64,000 nt of DNA from Falsibacillus pallidus. GTDB taxonomy: Bacteria; Bacillota; Bacilli; Bacillales; DSM-25281. Position numbers and translations under genes: made by a program. The notes under the pieces are model-generated. The model saw only the letters and a program-made list of their open reading frames with translations, was not told the DNA's origin and searched no databases. The stretch lies in NCBI RefSeq assembly GCF_003350505.1, contig NZ_QQAY01000004.1, forward strand, positions 203,892-267,891. Direction: 5' to 3'. Below, in pieces: positions 36,098 to 44,184 of the stretch (positions are counted from its first letter, which is position 1; each line of letters opens with the position of its first letter).

Positions 36098-37033
36098 ATG
36101 GAAATTAAAAGACTGTCAAAGTGTACTCTCGATGAAGCGGTAATGGCTTGGAATAAGGGGTTTGAGGGATATTTTTTTGATGCAACAACAGATATTGACA
36201 AATTCACTAAGAGATTAATAGGGGAGGGTATGCTTCCTTCCATGTCAATTATTGGCTTCGTAAATGATTCTCCATCAGCAATCGTTTTAAGCGGGAAAAG
36301 GGATGTTCAAGGAACCTCTATTTCCTGGAACGGCGGCACAGGCGTCGCACTTCAGGAGAGGGGCAAAGGCTTGGGTGAAAAAATGATTGAGCATTCCCTT
36401 AATATTTATGAAGAAGAAGGTGTGGATGCAGCCACATTAGAAGCAATACTTGAAAATGAAAAAGCTATAAATCTATATAAAAAAATGGGCTATCAAATTG
36501 TCGATCATATAAGGCATTACGCGTTAAAGGGTAATTGGAAGTTAAGCCATTCCAAAGAAAATAAGGGGATTATTATAAAAAAAGCGGATTGGCCTACTGT
36601 CAAGAGATCAGGATTGTATTTAACGGGCGCCCCATGGCAGGCACATTGGGAACATATCCAAGATGCTGAAATCATGGTTTGCTTAGACCATGAAGAATCA
36701 ATCCTAGCCTATGCTATCTATAAAAAAATGGAAGATGAAAATGGCCAGATTCAAAGAATAGGATTGTTCCAGGCGAATTCCCATGCAAATGAAGCGGGAA
36801 AAGCGGCATTAAAAGAATTACTCCATGTACTTTACCAGGCAGAACATGATTCAATATCAAGAATGGCCGCTTATATCCAGGATTCACAATCAGATGTTGT
36901 CGATCTATTAAAAGAAATCGGATTCGAAACAACGGTCTCGCAAGTCATGATGGCAAAATCATTGACTGACAAAGGCAAGGAATATATTGACCGAGTATAT
37001 TCTCAAATCAACAAGCAAACATCACATTCATAA
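36098..37033 (+). CDS. Two-domain GNAT acetyltransferase
   Basis: A 311 aa protein. The N-terminal domain (1-150) has the full GNAT pattern GVALQERGKGLGEKMIEHSL and NEKAINLYKKMGYQIV. The C-terminal half (about 165-300) looks like a degenerate second GNAT-fold domain, as in other tandem GNAT proteins. The ATG follows TAGGAGGG. It is the second gene of the putative TetR-controlled operon and ends at a strong terminator. Substrate unknown. Confidence 0.82.
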   Translation: MEIKRLSKCTLDEAVMAWNKGFEGYFFDATTDIDKFTKRLIGEGMLPSMSIIGFVNDSPSAIVLSGKRDVQGTSISWNGGTGVALQERGKGLGEKMIEHSLNIYEEEGVDAATLEAILENEKAINLYKKMGYQIVDHIRHYALKGNWKLSHSKENKGIIIKKADWPTVKRSGLYLTGAPWQAHWEHIQDAEIMVCLDHEESILAYAIYKKMEDENGQIQRIGLFQANSHANEAGKAALKELLHVLYQAEHDSISRMAAYIQDSQSDVVDLLKEIGFETTVSQVMMAKSLTDKGKEYIDRVYSQINKQTSHS

Positions 37034-37053
37034 CAAAATCAAACTAAGGATAA

Positions 37054-37094
37054 AAAGCGAATCGAGGTAAAATATATTGATTCGCTTTCTTTTT
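37054..37094 (+). terminator. Terminator of the acetyltransferase operon
   Basis: AAAGCGAATC pairs perfectly with GATTCGCTTT, followed by CTTTTT. Confidence 0.9.
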
Positions 37095-37142
37095 GATAAA
37101 GACTGAAAGAGGGATAGATTGTTTATCAATGGAGTTGTTGCA

Positions 37143-37706
37143 ATGAATTATATTATAGGTTTTATTTTATCTTATTTGTTCGGGAGCATCTCAGGAGCTT
37201 ATCTTGTAGTGAAAGCATTGACTGAAAAAGACGTGAGATTGATTGGAAGCAGCAATGCCGGTGCAACCAATGCCGGAAGGGCAGCTGGGAAGACTGGATT
37301 TTTACTGACACTTCTTATAGATGCCCTAAAGGTATGGACAGCTCTTTTTATTGTCGTCAAAATGATGGGGTACAATGAAATTCTCTTATTAATCAGCTGC
37401 TTTGGATTAATGCTCGGACATCTCTTCCCAATCTACTTACGGTTTAAGGGGGGAAAAGGGGTAGTAGTGTACCTGGTATCTGCCTTATATCTTTCTCCTT
37501 TTTCAATTCTCGTATTTGCTGCTGTAATGATTGTTTGCTATGGCATCCTTAGAAAATATACAATCTCTGGGTTTATCTCCATGGCTTCAATTCCGTTATC
37601 AACAATGATTATAACCGGTTCCTGGATGATTACGCTCAATGTGTTGTTGTTATTTTTCTTTGTGCTGGTATCGAATAATAAAACGAACCGTCTAAAATCG
37701 GATTGA
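37143..37706 (+). CDS. plsY: PlsY-type acyl-phosphate glycerol-3-phosphate acyltransferase
   Basis: A 187 aa integral membrane enzyme with about five segments that uses acyl phosphate to acylate glycerol 3-phosphate in phospholipid synthesis. Motif 1 GSSNAGATNAGRAAGKTG, motif 2 GHLFPIYLRFKGGKGV and a shorter YTISGFISMAS motif 3 are present. The proline usually in SNPGATN is alanine here. I start at the ATG at 37143 after GGAG. It may be a second PlsY paralogue rather than the housekeeping copy; that cannot be decided from one window. Confidence 0.85.
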   Translation: MNYIIGFILSYLFGSISGAYLVVKALTEKDVRLIGSSNAGATNAGRAAGKTGFLLTLLIDALKVWTALFIVVKMMGYNEILLLISCFGLMLGHLFPIYLRFKGGKGVVVYLVSALYLSPFSILVFAAVMIVCYGILRKYTISGFISMASIPLSTMIITGSWMITLNVLLLFFFVLVSNNKTNRLKSD

Positions 37707-37738
37707 AAAAGGCTGCCCCAATTGGGACAGCCTTTTTA
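37706..37738. terminator. Bidirectional terminator between plsY and ykpA
   Basis: AAAGGCTGCCCC pairs with GGGACAGCCTTT (one mismatch); A and T runs flank both sides. Confidence 0.88.
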
Positions 37739-37739
37739 T

Positions 37740-39350
<1,611 letters not shown>

Positions 39351-39510
39351 CTAATATCTAGCAAATTATATCATTTAACGGCTTGGATTGCTAATAGCTT
39401 TGTTGAAGGATTCTTTAGTGGATATTGTAGGGGGGGGAATTCAATTCGGTGAAGAGAAATCATCCCCCGCTTTATGAAAGATTAGAAAGTGAAAAAATTC
39501 TGAGTGTGAA

Positions 39511-39628
39511 TTGTCCAGCTCCAGCGCCCAGCCCCTCGAGATCATAAGCCGTACCTCAACGGAAATCAGGATTTCCTTCGAGTTCCGTCTTATGCAGGTC
39601 GGGGCTTTCAGGGCGCTTGCGCTTTTCT
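39511..39628. repeat. Dispersed Bacillaceae palindromic repeat element
   Basis: About 118 bp of nested imperfect palindrome: AGCGCC/GGCGCT outside, AGCCCC/GGGGCT, CATAAG/CTTATG and a central GGAAAT/ATTTCC. I recognise this as a sequence type scattered in many Bacillus-group genomes. It lies 170 nt upstream of ykpA. Its right end supplies the last codons and the stop of the neighbouring minus-strand gene. The rest of the interval 39333-39510 shows only the ykpA promoter region and a run of eight G. Confidence 0.7.
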
Positions 39629-39895
39629 ATTGCGGAATGAAAGAATGGTGGTTTTTAGGGAAGCATAGCTGCCGATTGCGGCATAGCCATAAAAATAGCC
39701 CATAAAGAGGCCGGAGATGAGATGTCCTTTGTGGCTATAAAAGACAGAAATAATAATGCCGAGCAGCAGCGCAAGAGCAGGTACATAAGATTTTGGAAGC
39801 TTGCCTGCAAGCTTGATGAATTGAGTCAGTATCATAATTACAGGGATGGCCAAAACCGCATCCCAGAAGTTTGTATGGATAATAGGAAATGTCAT
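39608..39895 (-). CDS. Small membrane protein, A118-type holin-like
   Basis: A 95 aa protein with three membrane segments (AVLAIPVIMILTQFIKLAG, VPALALLLGIIISVFY and GLFMGYFYGYAAIGSYAS). The topology and the pattern TQFIKxxGKLPKSYVPALALLLG resemble A118-like phage holins found alone on chromosomes. A lytic role is not implied. The C-terminal RKAQAP and the stop codon lie inside the dispersed repeat, so the original C-terminus may have been replaced. The ATG follows AGAGGG on the minus strand. Confidence 0.65.
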   Translation of the reverse strand: MTFPIIHTNFWDAVLAIPVIMILTQFIKLAGKLPKSYVPALALLLGIIISVFYSHKGHLISGLFMGYFYGYAAIGSYASLKTTILSFRNRKAQAP

Positions 39896-39960
39896 TCTAA
39901 TCCCTCTTTTTAATTGAATGTTTTCCTATTAGGATGAATCAATCACAGATTTTTTATCCT

Positions 39961-40326
39961 TCATCTGATATTGATTTTCGGACCGCTTCTATCATTTTCC
40001 TTTTTGGATTGTTCTTCTTTTTTAATCATTTCATTTGTTTCCTCTTTAATGAAAGGAGTTTGTTTTCTTTCACCATTGTCCCCGTAGGTTGCTCCTATAT
40101 ACAGCTTTCCATGAAGTTCCTTGATGCCAAGCTGCCCCAAATGATTATTCGTTTCGTAGCGTTCAATTATCAACTTTTCAATATTGACCCTTTCCATGAT
40201 AATGGATTCTTTATTTTCTTCAGACATTTTTTTAATTTCTTTTCTTAGTTTTTTAATTTCCTTGGATAATTGGGTTAAGTTCTCTTCATAATTCGGACTT
40301 GGTCTGAATAATTTTTTTAAAAACAT
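39961..40326 (-). CDS. GerPC-like coiled-coil protein
   Basis: A 121 aa protein. An N-terminal coiled coil (LTQLSKEIKKLRKEIKKMSEE) precedes NIEKLIIERYETNNHLGQLGIKELHGKLYIGATYGD, a segment similar to the core of spore germination protein GerPC. It is much shorter than GerPC (about 200 aa). Its neighbour is a divergent GerPA/PF-type gene, which supports a spore role. I start at the ATG at 40326, 6 nt after AGGG; an ATG two codons earlier touches that site. Role in coat permeability is inferred from family and context. Confidence 0.58.
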   Translation of the reverse strand: MFLKKLFRPSPNYEENLTQLSKEIKKLRKEIKKMSEENKESIIMERVNIEKLIIERYETNNHLGQLGIKELHGKLYIGATYGDNGERKQTPFIKEETNEMIKKEEQSKKENDRSGPKINIR

Positions 40327-40438
40327 ACTCATCCCTGCTTAGGTTTATTTGTTTGAATTGAAGACAAAGATCTTTTGGGCGAGCTTGTCCAATAAGCCCG
40401 CCGATTGCTTATTATTCTATTCGAGGGAGGCGGAGAAC

Positions 40439-40678
40439 ATGAATTTTTCTTTTACAAAAATGAATATTCAAGGTCTGAAAGTGAATATCATCGGTCAGGG
40501 CTGTGTATTGAATTATGGGCAATCACATTTGATTAACCGAAATGCAGTCACTAAAAAAAACCAAGGATTCGGTGAACAGAATGCAGATGAAGTCTTTACA
40601 TTTAATCCTTTTTTTGAAGTGGATGATGGGGACATAGAGGATAATAACTCATTCAAAAGAAGCTTCCCATGCAGATAA
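40439..40678 (+). CDS. GerPA/GerPF-family spore protein
   Basis: A 79 aa protein with the GerPA/PF pattern: a beta-rich start (IQGLKVNIIGQGCVLNYGQSH), then KKNQGFGEQN and an acidic end (DDGDIEDNNSF). Members help germinants cross the spore coat. It is divergent from the GerPC-like gene with 112 nt between. The ATG follows GGGAGGCGG. Its stop lies 3 nt from the stop of the convergent Hsp20 gene, with no terminator between them. Confidence 0.75.
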   Translation: MNFSFTKMNIQGLKVNIIGQGCVLNYGQSHLINRNAVTKKNQGFGEQNADEVFTFNPFFEVDDGDIEDNNSFKRSFPCR

Positions 40679-40681
40679 CCC

Positions 40682-41146
40682 TTATTCGATTTCAACGATC
40701 TCTCCTTCCATGAAAAATCGCTCATAGGAAATCTGCAGAATGCCATTATCAAATTTGGCTGCAAATTTTTGTTTATCAGCAGGCACAGGCAGTTTGATCC
40801 TTCGCTCAAAAGAACCATGAAATCTTTCGCGCTGGAGAACCGAAATCCCATTAGGGAACGTATCTGCAGCACCTTTCAATAATAAGGAATCCCCATTAAG
40901 AATGATGGTAATTTGATCTTTTCGAAAGCCTGGCAGATCGATTAAAAGGATAATATGTGTAGACGTTTGAATGATATCAACGAGTGGAAATTCAGGTTTT
41001 TTCTCTTGACTCTGAAAAGGACCTTTCCGATGGATGTCATTCATAAATTCACCTGCCTGGCTGCTGTTCATGACATTATTCCAGAAATCCTGGCCGTACA
41101 TTTGCTGGGCAAAATCCATCCATTGCTTGAATTTATTTGAATCCAT
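40682..41146 (-). CDS. Hsp20/alpha-crystallin family small heat-shock protein
   Basis: A 154 aa protein with a variable N-terminal region and an alpha-crystallin domain (about 60-150). The domain shows VDIIQTSTHIILLIDLPGFRKDQI and the family signature AAKFDNGILQI. It lacks an obvious IxI C-terminal tail. In Bacillus several such proteins (CotM, CotP) are spore-coat proteins; the interleaving with GerP-like genes suggests the same here. I start at the ATG at 41146 after AAAGGGGGC; an in-frame start at 41170 has no site. Confidence 0.82.
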   Translation of the reverse strand: MDSNKFKQWMDFAQQMYGQDFWNNVMNSSQAGEFMNDIHRKGPFQSQEKKPEFPLVDIIQTSTHIILLIDLPGFRKDQITIILNGDSLLLKGAADTFPNGISVLQRERFHGSFERRIKLPVPADKQKFAAKFDNGILQISYERFFMEGEIVEIE

Positions 41147-41219
41147 CAGTACTGCCCCCTTTCCTGCCACATATTAAATGTGTTTTATTCATATAGTTAA
41201 CTGAAGAAGGAGGGATTTG

Positions 41220-41483
41220 ATGTCAATGCCAACTCCTTATGTAAATATTAATATTTACATGATCAAAATTAATTCCTTTGAAAATGCCTCCGCTGTAAAT
41301 ATCGGACAGAACATGCTTTCCGAATGGCACAATTCAGATAAAAAAAATCAAGGATTCGGCCAAAATTTCGGGGATGGAAGTGGTTTTATCGGAACGAGGA
41401 GCATGGTGGATGACCGAGATCAAATGGATTCCTTGAGCACATTTGAATCTGCCTGCCCCCCCATAGAAAGGGAGGATGGATAA
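41220..41483 (+). CDS. GerPA/GerPF-like spore protein, copy 2
   Basis: An 87 aa protein with NINIYMIKINSFENASAVNIGQN, then KKNQGFGQNFGDGSGF and an acidic linker DDRDQMD, the same plan as the 40439 gene. It is divergent from the Hsp20 gene (73 nt gap) and is followed directly by a third such gene, so it is in a two-gene unit. The ATG follows GAAGGAGGG. A function in germinant access through the coat is inferred from the family. Confidence 0.72.
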   Translation: MSMPTPYVNINIYMIKINSFENASAVNIGQNMLSEWHNSDKKNQGFGQNFGDGSGFIGTRSMVDDRDQMDSLSTFESACPPIEREDG

Positions 41484-41717
41484 GTGAATTTTGCTCCGAT
41501 GGTGGTAAATTTTTTAGGTTTCAAGGTAAATGTTGTGGATAAGTCTGCTATTGTCAACGTCGGACCCAACCAGCAATTTGATATATTTGTCTCCACGAAA
41601 TGGAATCAAGGGATCGGAGAAGAAAACGGAGATATCTCTGCTGTATATATTCCAATCACGTTTGTAAACGATACAGATGTCAATGATTCCAATTCTTTAA
41701 AAACGAGTTTTATTTAA
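41484..41717 (+). CDS. GerPA/GerPF-like spore protein, copy 3
   Basis: A 77 aa protein: VVNFLGFKVNVVDKSAIVNVGPNQ, then KWNQGIGEENGD and the acidic DTDVNDSNSL end. The GTG start comes immediately after the stop of the preceding gene, with GGAGGATG upstream, so translation is coupled. The family is GerPA/PF. No clear terminator follows; a short AAAAATGT/ACATTTTT hairpin about 15 nt downstream overlaps the next promoter. Confidence 0.72.
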   Translation: MNFAPMVVNFLGFKVNVVDKSAIVNVGPNQQFDIFVSTKWNQGIGEENGDISAVYIPITFVNDTDVNDSNSLKTSFI

Positions 41718-41737
41718 AGATGACGAAGGAAAAATGT

Positions 41738-41766
41738 TGACATTTTTGTCCAATTCACATATCTTG
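41738..41766 (+). promoter_or_regulatory. Putative promoter of the mutS2-like leader transcript
   Basis: A perfect -35 TTGACA (41738-41743) is followed about 17 nt later by a TATCTT-like hexamer. Transcription would start near 41772, about 420 nt before the proposed mutS2-like start. Confidence 0.55.
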
Positions 41767-41846
41767 AAAGAGAAAGAAAAATTATATGTTTTCAAGGCTG
41801 AATTTTTCAGCTATCACTAATTTAGTTAATTAAAGGAGTATGTTTT

Positions 41847-41870
41847 ATGCTGGGAGTCGTTCTTAACTAA
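41847..41870 (+). CDS. Seven-codon leader peptide (MLGVVLN) of the mutS2-like attenuator
   Basis: ATG CTG GGA GTC GTT CTT AAC TAA lies 8 nt after a strong AAAGGAG (41832-41838). Codons 4-7 are one strand of a 12-bp stem with 41950-41961. A ribosome on these codons would prevent that stem. Short leaders with this arrangement control antibiotic-responsive genes in Firmicutes. The peptide itself need not have a function. Confidence 0.6.
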   Translation: MLGVVLN

Positions 41871-41961
41871 TCCGTAATTTCATACGGTCTTTCCAAATGG
41901 AAACAAATTGCGCCATACCGACGCTTATTTGCTGTGCCTTTTGGAAGATGTTAAGAACGAT
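41856..41961 (+). ncRNA. Cloverleaf-like RNA fold in the mutS2-like leader
   Basis: The closing stem pairs 41856-41867 with 41950-41961 (11 Watson-Crick pairs and one G-U). Inside are three hairpins: CCGTA/TACGG (41872-41887), TTTCC/GGAAA (41890-41903), and CAAAT-GCG/CGC-ATTTG (41904-41931). GCTGTGC at 41931-41937 is also complementary to GCACAGC at 42006-42012 in the first terminator, a candidate antiterminator pairing. Confidence 0.65.
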
Positions 41962-41990
41962 AATCATAGCTGGCATATTCCTATTGAAGG

Positions 41991-42022
41991 GGGCTGTGTA
42001 TACGTGCACAGCCCTTTGTTTA
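41991..42022 (+). terminator. First attenuator terminator of the mutS2-like leader
   Basis: GGGCTGTG (41991-41998) pairs with CACAGCCC (42007-42014), followed by TTTGTTTATT. Confidence 0.85.
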
Positions 42023-42133
42023 TTCAATAAACACAAAATGGACCTTCTTGATAAGGGTTATTACCCATATCCTTTTTGAGTACATTTCTGTTTTATTGAA
42101 CTTCAATAAGTGATGATACAGGGAAATCCTGTC

Positions 42134-42176
42134 AAAACCGCAATGAGCATTGTTCATTGCGGTTTTTTATTTTATT
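42134..42176 (+). terminator. Second terminator directly before the mutS2-like gene
   Basis: AAAACCGCAATGA pairs perfectly with TCATTGCGGTTTT (13 bp, loop GCATTGT), followed by TTATTTTATT. The GGAGG of the next gene begins 15 nt after the stem, so it lies within that gene's leader. Between the two terminators are smaller hairpins (GGGT/ACCC, TTATTGAA/TTCAATAA, ACAGG/CCTGT). Confidence 0.88.
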
Positions 42177-42193
42177 AAATGGAGGAAATCACA

Positions 42194-44134
42194 TTGAATC
42201 AACAAACATTTACAGTATTGGATTTCGAAAAAATCAAACAAGAGGCAGCACAATACGCCTTAACAGATTCCGGAAAAAAAGCCATCATGGATATTTATCC
42301 TGTAACAAATGCAAAGCAGATTGAAGGATGGCTGGACGAAGTGACAGAGGCTAAGCAAATCCTTGCCAAATCAGCCAGCGTCCCCATACATGGACTTGAA
42401 GGAATCGAACTGATCATGAAACAGCTTCACAAAGGAGTACCATTAAGGCCTGACGCGTTGACTAAGCTCTATTTCTTCCTTGATACATGCAGAAAGCTGA
42501 AAAGGTTTATGAAAGACAAAGAATTCTTGGCCCCACGGGTTTCTACGTACGTCTACTCGTTGGCAGAAATTCCTCAAGTAGCTGAAGAAATAATTCGCTG
42601 CATCCGAAACGGGATGGTGGACCAAAACGCCAGCAAGGAGCTAAACCGGATAAGGAAACAAATCATGATCTTGGAAGAAAGGCTGAAGGATAAAATCAGC
42701 CAAATGGTCAAGTCAGGCAAATACAAGCCATATTTGCAGGAAGCCATTGTCAGTGAAAGGAATGGACGCTACTGCCTGTCAGTTAAGAAAGAGCATAAAG
42801 GGAAAATCAAAGGGTCCATTTTGGATGCCTCGGCATCCGGCTCCACATTATTTATTGAACCGGACGAACTGGCAGTGTATCAGGAAGAGCTTTCCTATCT
42901 TCAAACCGATGAAAGCATTGAATGCGAAAGGATCCTCAGTTATTTAACAGGATTGGTTGAAGCCAATGAACAGGAGCTGAAAATTGCAGTTGAGACCATG
43001 ATTCATTATGATCAATTATTCGCCAAAGCGAAATACAGTTTGAATATCGAGGGAACGAGCGTCAAGATCAATCAGGACCATTACATTGATTTACATGAGG
43101 CCAAGCATCCATTGCTTGGCAAGAATGCTGTGCCACTGACTGTGGAGATGGGGAATGAATATGACGCATTGGTAATCACAGGACCTAATACCGGTGGGAA
43201 AACAGTTGCGATTAAAACTGTCGGGCTTTTGACCTTAATGGTCCAGTCAGGTTTTCATATACCGGTAAAAGAAGGATCTGAGGTTTCCATTTTCCAGAAA
43301 ATCCTGGTCGATATCGGGGATGGCCAAAGCATTGAACAAAATTTAAGCACCTTTAGTTCTAGAATCGTGAATATAATAGAAGTTTTAAAAGAAGCGAATG
43401 ACCACAGTCTGATATTGATTGATGAGATTGGATCAGGAACCGATCCGAGCGAAGGGATGGGTCTAGCCACTGCAATCCTGGATGAATTATATCGGAAAGG
43501 AGCGACCATCCTTGCAACAACCCACTATAATGAAATAAAAGAGTTTGCAGACCAAACAGATGGGTTTGTTAACGGTTCGATGGAATTTGATATTGAAACA
43601 TTGAAGCCTACACATCGGCTGCTCGTTGGAAAAGGGGGAGACAGCCAGGCTTTCGCCATTGCATTAAGGCTAGGTATCCACCCAGCCATCATCAGCCGTG
43701 CCCATAACATTACTTATAAAGAGGAAAAGTCATATGGGGAAAACGAACTGAATCCGAATGATAAAAGGGAACTGGATAAGCAGCTTGCACTCAATCGCTA
43801 TGCAAGACGAAAGAAACCGGCAGCTGCACTTCCAAAGAAAGAGGGGGAGAAAAATGCTCCCCGATACCAAATGGGGGATAATGTGAAAATCACGGCTTCC
43901 GATGAATTTGGAATTGTATATGCAGGACCTGATTCTAAAGGAGACTATATTGTTCAAATACGCGGGGAAAAACATACCATCAATCATAAACGGTTTACAC
44001 TGTATATTTCCGCTGCAGAACTTTATCCAGCTGATTACGATTTTTCCATCATTTTTGACAGCAAGGAGAATCGAAGGATCGATAAGCAAATGTCAAAAGG
44101 TCATAAAGAAGGTCTGACCATAGAACATGAATAG
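42194..44134 (+). CDS. MutS2-like ATPase without Smr domain
   Basis: A 646 aa protein similar to MutS2 through the core, clamp and ATPase domains. Walker A GPNTGGKT is at 330-337, Walker B LILIDE near 406-411 followed by GSGTDPSEG, and then TTHYNEIKEF. A short lysine-rich linker replaces the long coiled coil of MutS2. A KOW-like domain (RYQMGDNVKI...GIVYAGP) follows, and the Smr nuclease domain is absent. MutS2 acts in recombination control and in splitting collided ribosomes. The start is the TTG at 42194, 8 nt after GGAGG; the ATG at 42179 lies across that site. Expression appears to depend on passing two terminators. Confidence 0.85.
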   Translation: MNQQTFTVLDFEKIKQEAAQYALTDSGKKAIMDIYPVTNAKQIEGWLDEVTEAKQILAKSASVPIHGLEGIELIMKQLHKGVPLRPDALTKLYFFLDTCRKLKRFMKDKEFLAPRVSTYVYSLAEIPQVAEEIIRCIRNGMVDQNASKELNRIRKQIMILEERLKDKISQMVKSGKYKPYLQEAIVSERNGRYCLSVKKEHKGKIKGSILDASASGSTLFIEPDELAVYQEELSYLQTDESIECERILSYLTGLVEANEQELKIAVETMIHYDQLFAKAKYSLNIEGTSVKINQDHYIDLHEAKHPLLGKNAVPLTVEMGNEYDALVITGPNTGGKTVAIKTVGLLTLMVQSGFHIPVKEGSEVSIFQKILVDIGDGQSIEQNLSTFSSRIVNIIEVLKEANDHSLILIDEIGSGTDPSEGMGLATAILDELYRKGATILATTHYNEIKEFADQTDGFVNGSMEFDIETLKPTHRLLVGKGGDSQAFAIALRLGIHPAIISRAHNITYKEEKSYGENELNPNDKRELDKQLALNRYARRKKPAAALPKKEGEKNAPRYQMGDNVKITASDEFGIVYAGPDSKGDYIVQIRGEKHTINHKRFTLYISAAELYPADYDFSIIFDSKENRRIDKQMSKGHKEGLTIEHE

Positions 44135-44147
44135 AAAAAAAAAGAAA

Positions 44148-44182
44148 GAAAAAAGATGCCGCATAGTAAGGCATCTTTTTTC
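44148..44182. terminator. Bidirectional terminator between the mutS2-like gene and pepF
   Basis: AAAAAAGATGCC pairs with GGCATCTTTTTT; runs of A and T on both sides. Confidence 0.92.
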
Positions 44183-44184
44183 TC

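Noticed and set aside
42004..42030. GTG mini-frame (HSPLFIQ) after GAAGGGGG as a second leader peptide
   Set aside because: The start codon lies in the terminator loop and stem and the spacing is long; no conservation data to support it.
41897..42079. Open frame of 60 codons across the mutS2-like leader, ending GYYPYPF
   Set aside because: It runs through the first terminator and has no ribosome binding site at any start codon; the hairpins explain the sequence better.
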